A program made the position numbers and the translations under genes. Below, piece by piece: positions 23,192-35,631 of a stretch of 64,000 nt of DNA. The DNA comes from Chytridium lagenaria. Lineage: Eukaryota; Chytridiomycota; Chytridiomycetes; Chytridiales; Chytridiaceae. The DNA is taken from positions 186,001 to 250,000 of the forward strand of contig JAHLKC010000019.1 of NCBI GenBank assembly GCA_025449115.1, written 5' to 3'. The stretch's first letter is position 1. Every line of letters begins with the position of its first letter. The notes under the pieces are model-generated. The model worked only from the letters and a program-made list of their open reading frames with translations. It had not been told where the DNA came from and did no database searches.

Positions 23192-26100
23192 ATGGAATCC
23201 CACGGGGGTTCACGCATCGACTTGGAAAATCCAGCTGACACCACAGCATTAAGGAAATCCCTCACAGGAGATGATTATGGGATATTACCTGGAAATGAGA
23301 GAATGTGCGAAGAGCCAGAAATGGATTCTGCGTCAGGATCTATTCAACATGTGTCGCCACAGCGACTCCGCCCTCGCGGACTATCTGATAGCAGCAAAAC
23401 AGCGAGCGTTACAGGCATGAAACCTCTTCGAAAGTCGAGCAAAGGGACAAGCTCTCCCACACTACGGCAACATGTCATGGACCAGCAGCTTGCGGAGAAT
23501 TTGAAGAAAACGATAGGTCGTGTTCGCGGAAGTTCTCTTGGAGGCCATGGCGGAAGTCCAAACTCGCTCATATCTCCATTACAACCCATTAATGCGTCAA
23601 CCAGCAATTATGTCCTCTCCAGTGACAGCATGGCGTCGGAGTGTAGTATGGGTCGAGGTAGAGAGTTTTGTTCTTAACTCATGGATACTTAAACCTATTT
23701 AAAGGCCCTGCAAACCTTGGAGAAGACGCACAACGCACCTCCTTACCCATTAATTCAAATTTTAAAACGGAGTCTTCTATTCGACTTGAAACCTCTTTGC
23801 CTTCCCATCATAGCAGCGCAACAAATCTTGCGCATCAGAACTTGCCATGGAGCCATGATTCTGTAGAAGCATACAGTACCGCCTCTCATAGAGGTTCCCC
23901 TTCCGGGTCTTCCGCATCAATTTTGCAAACAAAAGGCAGCCCTCACACAGATGGGCGAAGAACACCGGAGAACCTTTTCCAGCCAAGAAACGTAGGACCA
24001 GTTCTCAACCTGGGAGTCAGCGCATTAGCCGAGCCAAACGATTCAACATCAACCACAAACTTGACGGAAGGCTCTGGATCTGGAAGCATTCCATCTATCC
24101 CGGAACTCTTGACAACACAAGTTCAGCTAATCAGTCATCGTATGGATTAGGGAAAGTTTACCAACGCGATTCTGCTTGCTCTTCGAAAAGTGATGTTGCG
24201 GACATCAGCTCGGAGGTAAAAGCTAGTCGGCGATCTATCACACCAACACATACGAAAGGCTCACCTGTTTACGGGCTTGGGAATGATCAGTGTTTTGTTG
24301 CTACATCATCGGTATCACACGCTCCAATCTTTTCACATCATCTTACTCCGCCACGTCCCCCTCGTCTGCACCAAGATCACCGAAATGGACAATATGCCCC
24401 ATCTTCTCTAGGTTCCCGCGTTACCACAGCAAACCCCACCACTCCACCGCTCAATAGTGGTAGCTCTATATCGTCCAAGAATCCATTCGACTCTCTTTTT
24501 GGCACGCATATTGGTGCCTTATCGGCCATCTCTCCAACTCCGAGCTCCTTCATCGACAGCATCACTGCAATACTTTATCCATCTGACACGGAAGATTCCA
24601 GTAGTGGATATGAATCAAACGGTTCATCAAATATGGCGTCTGCACCAGGCAGAAGAGGAAGACCAATATCGGCGCTACCAATTACAGAGCGACTCTTTCA
24701 CATGCACAGGGAAAATCACCGCTAGCACTGTCAGATAGTTATCCATATCACAAAAGCGGAACATCTGCTGGCGACTTGCACGCGACACAAAGCAAGCATG
24801 TAGCTGCGCAGAGATATGATACCTTTTCAGATCCTGTAGCCCAGGCGCTCTTTCCGAGCTCATGGGAGGAATCTGACGAGAATCATGTCAGCTTTCTGGA
24901 TTTAGCGGATGCCGAAACGGCGGCAGCTGAAACACTGGATATTCGGACGCTGTTAATTCAGGAATTAATTCTTGCTAAAGAAAGAGCGGATGTCGGTTTA
25001 GATATGGTGCTTACGGCGTGGAGGGAAGAACGGAATGCAGTTATCGGTTCGACTTGCGACAGAAAGAATCCCATTGCATGTAAAGTTCGGGTCGAAACTT
25101 GCGGAGACCATGATGATAATGGAAGTAACCATACTAGCTACGCGAGTGGATCCGGCAGCCCAGTGCGGAGGGTTGCTACCTTTGGAGATATATCTCCGAA
25201 TGTATCAGCCGAAGCTCGAAAGAAAGAAATTGCGTATGAATGGAAGAGAATTCAAGAGACTATGGGCGATTCAGAGGAGGGTGGAAATGGTGATGAATCT
25301 CTTCAAACACACAGTGAATTATTTGGTCCTCTAACAACGAATGGATTGCTAAGCTCCAATAGTATGCAAATTATTCCTTTTTTCTTCCTTTTTGTCTTTA
25401 TCTAAGAACAGGCTATTATGGCTACGTTCAACCTTTCATTTGTTCGCTAAATTTACGTATCAACTTTAGACGCCACCCCCTTAAGCGCCATTGATAACAT
25501 TAAATACGACTTTCCAATCATTTCACCGGTGCAAGAGGATTCGAGAAGTTCGGTTGCTAACAATCAACAGCCAGGCGTCATTGCACGCGCTAAGAAAAGC
25601 AGCTGGTCATTACTTAAACATTCACACAGCTGGCCTCCGTCTCTTTACGGTAAGCAATGATTGCACAAGACTTACTTATTATCATGAAAGTCTCCTCGCA
25701 AGATATACTTTTCTCCAAAATTGAGGCAACCGCCTTACAAATGCTAAGAACTCGCCCACAGGATTTAATCGGGAATACGAAAGCTTCCGATTTTATGAAG
25801 ACTCTTCAGGACCTTATGGAAGCTCAAAGAAGAACTGTTGTCTCCAATATAAACTCTATGGAGGTGCTGACGAGGATGATTTTTGTGTACGCGCCGGTTT
25901 CGCGGATTGCAGATAGTTTGGTAAGTGTCACGGTTACAGTTGAATGTTAACAGTATGTTTAGAATCATTATGTTCGTGAGATGCAGGTGACGGCGAATGT
26001 TGCTGTAAGCAAAGAAGGACGAGATATGGAGGTATTATCTGCAAATAGACACAAGCCATCGCTGTCAGGGCATGCATTAGAGACCTCCCAATTTCGTTAC

Positions 26101-29100
26101 TTTCTTCCAAGGTGATTTTTACTACTTTTTTATAAACTTTTCTAATACCCTTTAAAGATGTCGTCAGAGGTGTCTGATAGCCCTGGATCCACAACCAGCA
26201 AAGAAACGGGGTCCACCGAGCCATACAAAATTCCGCAACACGAAACCACTTTGCGCCAACCTCCGTCACCATTGGGCAATGATGATTCCTTTGTGAGCGA
26301 CATGGACTCTGAGAATGCTCGTTTGGAAGAAACAAAAGCTGGAACAATATCGTCTCCGTCTGCATCTCAAACCAACATCAGGCAGACCTTCGATCGTCAG
26401 CATCAATGGATCCGCGATCCCACCGGGAGGTGTTGCATCCCGTCGTGACCGCCCCATATCGCGAATGATCAGCCCTCTCATTATATCTCTTCCAGGAAGC
26501 GCTACAGCTGAAGCTCAACAAGCCGCGTCTGGGGAAATTGTTCAGAGTCACAGTGAAGGGGACCCAGAAGGTGTCAGAAAGGCTTCCGACTCTGTTTCAA
26601 ATTCTGAAGGGCGAGTTTCAGGAATCTCCGATTCGCCAAAGCTGGATGGAATCGCACGGCGCGCTTCTTTACAACCTTATCTTCGTCACCGCGTCTCAGG
26701 ATCTCCAGGCTCATCATCGCCGTCCCTTGGATCTCCATTTTTAATCAGAAGACTCTCAAGTGCGAAAGCGACGGCGAGTAACCCACAAATCGCAGAGATG
26801 TCGCGACCCCCCGCAGTGGCATCCGTGGCGCTTGTGAGTAGGACCCTATCATCACCATCCCTGGCGTCGAACGATGACGGTGCCTCATTAGACAACATGT
26901 CTGGATCTTCATCACCCGCACGAAAGGTTTCTAAGAAACAGATGGCGGTGTTGAAGCATCAGAAGAGTAACTTGAATAATTCGACTGATGTGCATTCGCC
27001 AATGTCAAGGTCGTCATCGGCGTCTTCCTTTGGGGCTGGGGAGTCTCCAAGTCCACGGAATAGTTGGTGGCAAGGAAGGGAGGCCAAGAAACCTACGACT
27101 TCGACCGGATCTTTACCGAAAGATAAGCCCGAGAGCCCTAAACCGCCAAGGAAAAAGGTATCAACAAGAAATATCATAGATAATAATGGTTATTATAGAA
27201 AATGGTCATGTCCTTTTTCAAGTCCATCTTTCACCCAGGAACATCGACCGATTCCACAGACTCTCTGAACTCACAACCATCCATAACGCAATCCATGTCC
27301 TCCCTCAGTACCACATCTTCCATACCCGCCATAACCAAACACGTCTACGATAATCCAAGCTCCGAAAAAAGCATCAAAGCCAGCTCCATGGCCTCACTAT
27401 CCACAACAAACTCCATTGGATCATCCAGCTTTCTAAGCCCCGGTGGCGAATCCACCATCCCAGACCGTCTCAGCGTCGCTCAAACATCAAGTCTAGAGCG
27501 TATCTCTGTCAACCAAACCCGTGTCTCCCGCACCCACGGTGGTAATCGCGATGCCAAGAAACCCACTGACATTATCCCACCCCCTGAAACCATCCTCTGT
27601 CGAATCTGCGAAGACCACATCCCCTCCACCCAAATCGATCACCACGTCACCATCTGCACCGTTTCTCAAGAACACCAGATTCGACAATACAACATTGACC
27701 AAATGCTACGTAAAGCTATCCGTTTGATGGAATCAAAACGACCCAACGTGGGGCGAGCCGATGCGTTTGAGGAGTGGGCGGATATGAATCATTTTGCAAA
27801 AGTCGTGGATTCGATTGTGGCAAAGGCGAAGGGGGTTTTGGAGGTTGGTGAGGAGAAGGGGAGGAAGGGGTGTGTGGTTATGGAGAAGGTTGTGAACAAG
27901 TTGCAAAAGTATGTGGGGTTGGATGTGTTGAAGCCGACAAATCGAGCTGAGGTGGCGTCACTGGCTAGAAAGATTCTTCGGCTGGTAAATATCATAAACC
28001 TAGACGCCTTTTAAGTCCACTAATCCCTCGTGTCTTCTTTTTTATTTTTGTGATCGAAAACAAAAGGTGGAAGAACGACTCAAAAATCTAAAGACATATC
28101 TTGACAAGCTCGCCGCCCTTGAAAAAACCGACACGGCCATAGAAGAACTTGCCAAAACCGCTCCTCCCAACGTCACAAAAGAAGCCATCAAGGCCAGTCA
28201 AAATCTCGACATGCTCACAGGAGGTGGAAGTCGCAGCAAACCGCGTCCTGTTTCAAAAGGCGGGACAGGCTCTTTTGGAGTGAATTCAGTGTCGTCCACT
28301 ACTTCTGGAACGGCATCCATTAAAGGTACAGCATCTGGATCGGGTCATACATCTTTCGGCGTATCGTCGACGATAGGGAGCCCCGAGATTTTATCGCCAC
28401 CGCAAAAAGCTAGGGACGGTGGGGGTGATTCGACGGCGAGGTTGTCGGTGGAGCCGAGTTCACAGGCGAATTCATTATTGAGCCCGAACTCGGTAGTGGA
28501 TAAGAGCGGTCATGGTGGTGGTGGAAATAAGTTTATTAGTTTGTTTGCGGCACTGCTTCGAGGGAATCATGGACGACGTGCGACGAATGCCAACCCAAAC
28601 GCGCCTCAACAAGTGGAGTCTGTAAGTATTTACCATTCCTTTACTCGCGCTTTATGAATTACTGAAAATGTGGTTGGAAAGGACCGGGAAAGAAGAAAGA
28701 ATATTCCTAGTATACATGATTTCGAGATTATCAAACCGATTAGTCGTGGAGCGTTTGGGTAAAGCCACGCTATATGTTTATGACAAGTCTAATAATTTCC
28801 CCTAGAAAGGTATACCTTGCCAAAAAGAAAACTACCCAAGACCTATACGCTATCAAGATCCTTAAAAAAGAAGACATGATTCGCAAAAACATGATTGCGC
28901 ATGTCCGAGCTGAACACAAAGTGTTGACTATATCTAGGAACCCTTTTGTCGTCAAACTCTATTACGCGTTTCAAAGTAAAGAGTACCTGTATCTTGTCAT
29001 GGAGTATCTTATTGGAGGTGAGTTTATTGTTTTGTAAGAGGAACCTAAGCGGGGATTGATTTTGATGGAATTTTTTTTTAGGGGATTTAAGTACACTTTT

Positions 29101-31017
29101 GCAAGCGTTTGGGACGTTTGATTTGGAGATGACGAGGATGTATTCGGCAGAGGTTGTGCTTGCTTTGGAGTATTTGCATGCGAATGGGATCACGCATCGA
29201 GATTTAAAACCGGACAGTAAGTCATATTCATTCATCTTGTTTCCATCGCCTGACGGATCTACTCTTATAGATATGCTCATCAACGGGGAAGGTCATGTCA
29301 AACTGACAGTGAGTACCATTATAATAACCGCAAGATGCAGGAACTATCATCTAAATCGAATATTTAGGATTTCGGTCTATCCCGTATCTCTGTCCAAGAC
29401 CAGGAATCCATTCGAAACCCAGAATCAGTTCTCACGGTATCCCTCCAAATTCCCCCCTTCCCACTAACCTTTCCAGCAACTCAACACTCTCACCCGTCCC
29501 GGCACCATTGGCACCGCACGTAAAGGCAAACCCCGCCCCGACGATCCCGAACCCCCCCGCACAGCGACTCTAGCCCAACGCAAATCCAAATTCGGGAGCA
29601 TCAACCGTCATTCCTCAAAGGCTCTTCTTGGCACCCCTGATTATCTCGCTCCTGAGCTTCTGTTAGGGTTAGATCATGGCCCTGTTGTGGATTGGTGGGC
29701 GCTTGGGGTTTGCATGTATGAGATGTTGGTGGGGATACCACCGTTTGCGGATGAAACGCCGGAATTGATTTTTCGGAATATCTTGAATCATGGTATGATG
29801 TTGCCTCGCTTTTTTTTCCTTTTCTTTTTTTTCCTCTTTCTTTTTTTTATTTGATAGGCTGACGGGAAGAGAATACAGATATTCAGTGGCCGGAGGATGA
29901 GATTACCGGGGAAGCCAAGGATCTGGTTTCGAGGTTATTGAATCCGGATCCTACGACACGGTTACGTGCGGAAGGGATCAAGAAGCATGAGTTTTTTAGG
30001 GGAGTTGATTGGGATAATATGAGGGAACAGCCTGCGCCTTTTATTCCCACGCCGTCGGATAACACGGATACGAGTTATTTTGAATGTATGTTGGAACAAT
30101 TGATGACAAACATTGTTTTAATGGGGCTAATATTTTCTTGTAGCGAGAAACACTCGACCTGACATTCAGAGGTTATCAACGATCAGTATGAGCGCTTTAG
30201 GATCTGAAATCAAAACCGCCGCATCGAAACGTCGAGCAAGGTTTGACATGACGGTTGATGAAGAAGTCGACAGATCATCCCGGTCTTCTGTATGTAGCGA
30301 TGAGAAGCAGGACGTCATGTCTCTAGACGCGTCTTTGGTTGTTGGATCAACCACCATCACGACAGATGACACGCACCCTACCCCACTTCAACGTAAAGAT
30401 TCAGTGCAATCTTATTACCGTGATGACGATGAACCGTTTCGATCAACAGGACCTGTGACGAGGAGTGAAGACGTTGAGGCACAGCGACGACAGCGGGATC
30501 CACTTCGGAATCGGTTGACAAGGGGTCTCAGCACGGCGAGTCTGGATACGCATCTGTTTGGTGATTTCACGTACAAGAATGTTCATGTGTTGGGGGAAGT
30601 CAACCGTGACATTCGCACCAAAGTGTCCTTGCAGAATATTGGATCGCAAGTCAGTTTCACGTCATCGGGTGACCTGAAACCAAAAAAGACGGGTTGGGTG
30701 TGTTATCGATCAAAGGGTTGACGGGGAGTTTTGGGGAGATGCATGGCTCGTCTGCGTCGCTTGGTGAGGAAGGGAGAAGGTTGGGGAGAACACCTACGGG
30801 AAGCGCTTGGGATCATCTTGCGCTTGTGACGCAGGAGGCGGTGAGACCTGTGCCTTTGTTTTGGACGGGGAGGAAGGCGAGTTTGACACCTGTGGGACGG
30901 GTTGGGAATACACCGAGGAGTAGTTTGCCGATGAAGGAGGGGGAGGGGAGAGAGAGATGGGGTTGGTGTGGAGGGGTGGAGGGGGAGAGGTTGGTGGTTG
31001 CTGGGGATATGGGATGA
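23192..31017 (+). CDS. RIM15: RIM15/MASTL-type AGC protein kinase
   Basis: Nutrient-signalling kinase of the Rim15/Greatwall group, which phosphorylates endosulfines to restrain PP2A-B55. A long Ser-rich N-terminus from 23192 ([20 protein letters not shown]) precedes a C2HC zinc finger, [20 protein letters not shown] (about 27600-27660), typical of Rim15. The kinase domain (about 28720-30000) shows [31 protein letters not shown], an extended insert, then [20 protein letters not shown] and [12 protein letters not shown]. The insert between DFG and APE is a family trait. A C-terminal tail follows. The frame changes at the A6 run 30682-30687; reading across it moves the end from 30721 to 31017. 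At least eight introns. Largest gene in the window. Confidence 0.9.
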
Positions 31018-31571
31018 AGGTTTCCAGTGGTTGGGGTTGAATAGATGGAGGGGAGCCTTTTTCGGTGGAGCGCTCATTAACATAATACTTTATCTTTTTT
31101 ACCGGTTTCAGTTCTTTCTGCGGTTCTATTACTCATTTATGTTATCATTTTTGTTTATGTATTTGTGAAGTTTGTTTTTTTTAAAGCTACATAATAGAAG
31201 AAGTTACTCCAATTAATTTAAGCTCCGATAATAAACATTTCCAGACATTATTATAAAGTGATACAAGATTGAATCCAGACCCAAGGTAATTAAGAGTGCG
31301 GCATGCCACGATATTGACTTGACACTTTAGTATCACCTAATCACCAAACCTTATTTAACCAAAAGAGATATGAAACATGCAAAAGTCCTCCTCTCTCCCC
31401 TTGGTTTCGCTATTATTATTGTTTGTTGCTGTTGACAGAGACCTCCTCACGTTTTGTTAGTGTTTCCTGCACTTTGATGCCCTTGATTCCTCTCCTGTCA
31501 TAGCTACTAGTCACATTCGTCATTGCATAACCCAATCCCACTCTATCCGTCTTCCCCTGCATTCTCACACA
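31018..31571. other. Intergenic between RIM15 and the Sel1 gene
   Basis: 554 nt, AT-rich around 31060-31220, then mixed. It probably holds the RIM15 3' UTR and the Sel1-gene promoter. No coding or RNA feature supported. Confidence 0.5.
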
Positions 31572-32560
31572 ATGGGGTTATTCAGTAGGAAAAAGCTGCT
31601 CCTTCTGTTCAAAGCATCGACACTCTCCCTCCACCTCTGTCAGCATCTGCATCGCTCGATTCTGGTTATCGCTCTGCACCTCCATCCACAAAGAATGGCA
31701 CATTCTCATCAGCCATCTCATCATCGTCTTCAACGCCATCCTCGTCCTATCAACGTCTTATCTCGTCTACAAAGCAAAAACACAACACCAATGATATCAT
31801 TCTATCAGGTCCACTCCCCAAAGTCTCCATCCTCCCTGTTCCCCAACAAATTGATCAAGTCCCAAAACCACCCAAAGAGCTTTTTGAACCGTTGATGAAG
31901 GGAATATGGTATCATGAGCAAGATTGCATGGAGGCATCGACGTATTACCTGTCGGTTGCGGCAAATGAGGGGTCGCAGTTGGGGTTGTTTCTGTATGCTA
32001 TTCATTTGCGGCATGGATGGGGTGTTGTGAGAGATGAAGCAGCTGCGGTGAGGATCCTTGTGAGAACGGCAGAGGCAGCTGTTGGAGAGGTTATGGATGA
32101 TAGCGATAGTGACCATGGCTCTCATGTATCAGCTGCATCACACGCTCGGAGTGATCATTCAAGGAGTGCTTCAATGGGGATGCCGACGCAGCAGCCTTCA
32201 ACCTCCAATCTAAAGCACCACCGTCAATCCAAACTCGGCCACAAAACAACACGCATCCGTCGCATCGCCGCCGAAGAGCTCTCGTTTGCCCTATTTGAGC
32301 TCTCTCAATGCTTTCGACAGGGTTGGGGCGTGAAACGAGATCGTGACACTGGGCTCTATTACCTTCGTGTTGCTGCACAGCTTGGTGATATGGACGCGCA
32401 GCTGGAGATGGGTGAGGTGTATTTGAGGGGGAGTGATGGCGTGAGGGCGGATAAGAAGAAGGCGGCGCAGATGTTTAGACTAGCGCTGGCGCAGGGAGCA
32501 GAGGTGCCAGGGATGCATTGGGTGTATAAGGAAAAGTACAACAATGATGTTGTATATTAG
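31572..32560 (+). CDS. Sel1-like repeat protein
   Basis: The N-terminus MGLFSRKK is followed, after a one-base break in the A5 run 31590-31594, by a Ser/Pro-rich low-complexity region. From about 31860 two Sel1-type repeats appear: ASTYYLSVAANEGSQLGLFL with HLRHGWGVVRDEAAAVRIL, and LFELSQCFRQGWGVKRDRDT with YYLRVAAQLGDMDAQLEMGE. YLRGSDGVRADKKKAAQMF starts a third. Such proteins are adaptors, for example Skt5/Chs4 and Dsf2 in fungi. With so few repeats the partner cannot be named. The length is about 330 residues, apparently without introns. Confidence 0.78.
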
Positions 32561-33504
32561 AGGATGGATGGATGGATGGATGATATATAGTGTAAATACT
32601 ACTCTATTATTATTATTCTGTATGTCGATGTACATGTACATTTTTGTGGTTTTACCTATTTATTTATTAAATATTGTTTTTGAATAAGAGATATTTGTTG
32701 ATAGAAAATAAGCAAATTGATGAAACGCATATATATATTACTATAATCATTTAATCTTATAAATATATAAATATATAAATATATAAATATATAAATACTA
32801 TATGTATGTCCATGATGCATGGTTACTATTCAATATACTATATGTACATGTACATGCAGTTGTTATTCAATATTTTATCAGTTCAGTTCAGTTCAGTTCA
32901 GTCAGCAGCATCTTTTCATGAATGACCCACTGCAATGTATGTACATACAATGGAGAGTTATTGATATGTGTGTAATATAATTTATATACATGGAGTATTC
33001 TATTTAAATATATTTAATACTTTGAACATTGATCATTCACATACATACATATATATGTACATATTATAGTATCATATTTTATTTATTTTATTGGTTAAAC
33101 ATGGCAACATGCATTTATATACCTATTATTATGTAGCTATTTATATAGGTACATACAGTATTCCTTATTAGGTAGGCAACAAAGGAAAGTGCTGCAAAGT
33201 ATTTATTATATCACGAGTAAATATATAGATTGAAATATGATTGGATAGAGATTGCGACGTGTTCATTCAGATTCCGTCATTTTTTTTTATTCATTATTTT
33301 TATTTTTAATTTTTAGTTTTCACCATTTATTTGTTAAATGAGCAGTGCCTTCCACCTTGAACCCTTGGATATATTTATATATAATATATAGCCAGCCTTC
33401 CACCTATATATCAACACCAACAGCCGTCTTCTTTCATTCATTCCTTCGTTCTGTCTGTCCTCTGTTTTTTACCTCTAGAGCAAATACCCTTCATTTCTCG
33501 TACA
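32561..33504. repeat. AT-rich intergenic region with several simple repeats
   Basis: Directly after the Sel1 stop are five GATG units (32563-32582). At 32761-32797 there are at least four tandem AAATATAT units, and at 32880-32903 at least four CAGTT/AGTTC units. Palindromic GTACATGTACAT words occur at 32630-32642 and 32843-32856. T-rich and A-rich blocks fill the rest up to the next gene. No gene, RNA or element end was recognised. Confidence 0.75.
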
Positions 33505-34649
33505 ATGATCCCGTTATTCAACACAGCCACAACAACCACAACTACATCATCTACAGCGACACTACTAGCGTCTTCAACCATCGCCATCTCAAAAGACACC
33601 GTCCAAAGACGTCCTCGCCAAAAGAGGCGTCACTCTGAAGTCATCCTTCTTACAGAACATCAACATCGTAGATTCAATCAGCGTGCATCCGCACCAGCCT
33701 CTCGATTACCCACACCACCACCACAACCACTACCCGTATCTGTCAACATGGACAAGGATCATCAATTATCGTCTAAAGCAATCGCTAACAAGACTAGAAT
33801 GCAAATGGAACATTCATTTCTGTCAATGACACCCCCTCCAGAATCCCCATTGTCGCTGCCTTTTCCGGATGTGTGGGCTCGTCTTGCTGCACTTCCATTC
33901 TGCGTTAAATCCTTTTTTGGCAATTCTCCATCAACACATTTCCTCTTTGGGTAAGTCCATCATCTTTCTCATTCCCTTTTTTTTATATATATCTAACCCA
34001 GTTTCCCAGCTACGGCAGTCTCATCAACTCCTCTAGCCGTCGTCGTACCTTCACCACCTCCACCACGTCCATTCCCGTCACAGTCCGCGGTCTCCTTCGT
34101 TCCTGGTCCTACCACTGCCCCAACCGCTCCTACACCGCCGTCACCGTCTCCCAACACCCAACCTCCACCTGCAACGGCGTCCTCATCCCCATCCCAAATC
34201 CTCAAGCCGACCTCACAGCCCTTGACGCCCGCGAATCCCTCTACGACCGTGTTCCTCTCCACCCAACCGACATCACCATCACCCACGACATTACACTCGC
34301 AGACCTCTTCCCAAGCCTTAACGCCACCATCTGGGTGTACAAATCCTCGACCACAGCTCTTCCCCTGCCGTCCCATACCGCCCCTATCCCACAGAGTTAC
34401 GTGGACTGTATTCTGCAAGGATGTTTGGGCATTTCCGAGGCATTTGCGTTGGACTTTGTGAGGACAACAGTGGGATGGGATTCCGGGTGCTGGATCAATG
34501 ACCGTGCCTGTGTTGATGCACGGACACGAAAGTACGTGCCGTGTATCAAGTCGGGAGAGTCGTGGGTGTTGGATGGGGAGGGGATGGATGGGGTTTTGGT
34601 CAAGGGGGGTGTGCCTGAAACTGTCTTGAAGGCAAGAGTTGTGAGATAA
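33505..34649 (+). CDS. Gamma-glutamylcyclotransferase-like protein
   Basis: Two exons: 33505-33950 and 34010-34649. Splicing at TTTGG/GTAAGT and CCCAG/C restores FGYGSLINSSSRRRT, the substrate-binding YGSL loop of the GGCT/AIG2/ChaC fold. That decides between two nearby AG acceptors. The C-terminal part has PQSYVDCILQGCLGISEAFA and DFVRTTVGWDSGCWINDRA. A Ser/Thr/Pro-rich N-terminal extension of about 130 residues is unusual for the family. The enzymes release 5-oxoproline from gamma-glutamyl substrates; the true substrate here is unknown, and the expected catalytic Glu was not placed with confidence. Confidence 0.75.
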
Positions 34650-34896
34650 TGAAGCTATATCTTATATGTTTATTGGTTGATTTTGGCCCTGATTTGTGAG
34701 GTCACATATTCTTTTTCCTCTGCTGTTTTACTGCATCATCCATCTGTCTATTTTCCGCCGCCGTCATGTATGCGCGCATCCTTATCTAGAAATACCCCCC
34801 CTTAGAGAGTTTTTGCTTTAAAGAGTTTGGGTGCAGTTAATGTATTGCTGCCCCATGAAAGAACACAATCACGAATATACATTTTATTGTTGTTGG
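34650..34896. other. Downstream region of the cyclotransferase-like gene
   Basis: Short T-rich interval with probable convergent 3' UTRs. Nothing else supported. Confidence 0.4.
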
Positions 34897-35111
34897 TCAT
34901 AGAAGCTGAAAACTATAATCCTTTTATGGAGGAACGATTAATCTTATTGCGGATACTTTCATCCCCGAGCTATCCTCCCATCAAAAATAAAGGACATTAA
35001 ACAAATAGAGGCTTACCAGAACATATGTGCTATTAAACCACCGAGAACCTGAAGTATATATAACAGGACCGTTACGTTGAGGGGATCAATGACAAAAGGC
35101 TTGTCGGACAT
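34897..35111 (-). CDS. Possible 36-residue single-pass membrane protein
   Basis: The minus strand from 35111 reads MSDKPFVIDPLNVTVLLYIL, then QVLGGLIAHMF, meets a GTAAGC donor, and after a TATAG acceptor ends FQLL and stop. The result is one membrane span with a short polar N-terminus. The size and layout recall tiny ER or mitochondrial subunits such as Ost4, but the sequence is not a clear match to any. There is no homology evidence beyond this, so it may be chance. Confidence 0.25.
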
Positions 35112-35631
35112 GTCCGATAAAAGCATAATGTGATAATAGTTAAAAAATATAAAGGGAACGCACAAGCTTTTTGAGCGTTTAGGAAAACCACGTACTGTAA
35201 ACACGTTATACGTGGATCATATAAAAGTGCTGGCATCTCGAGTGAGGACGTCAAAAGAAATTAAAGGGTTTCGAAATCCTGTTTATTGCACTATACCAGC
35301 TTGGGCTATATTATACCTTCATTCAATCATTCGTGACCGTTTATAGCAAATATTACAGACCGAATGACTTAAAAAATAACTCTTATTGATGCTTTTAGTT
35401 ACAGCCTCGACACGTTTCCTCCAAAGACCATTGTGTCAAGCTGACAACTGCAAAAACATAATTTTTGGTTTGCATCAGTTGTAGTGGGTGTCAGCGATTA
35501 TTGTTCATTCACAACCAACAGCAACCAACCGGAATTGCCTGGAAAGAATACCACATCAGAACAAGGAGGACACCCCCTGTATTCAATCTCATCCAAACCC
35601 ATTCTACGGGGCGGCCACCCACTCAACACCA
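35112..35631. other. Upstream region of the TRIM37-like gene
   Basis: 520 nt. An in-frame ATG also exists at 35488, which would add 48 residues to TRIM37; I prefer 35632 because the added stretch is not conserved in type. No promoter element recognised. Confidence 0.4.

Noticed and set aside
32880..32910. Short tandem repeats considered as a CRISPR-like array
   Set aside because: Units are 5 nt with no spacers; a plain microsatellite in a eukaryotic genome.
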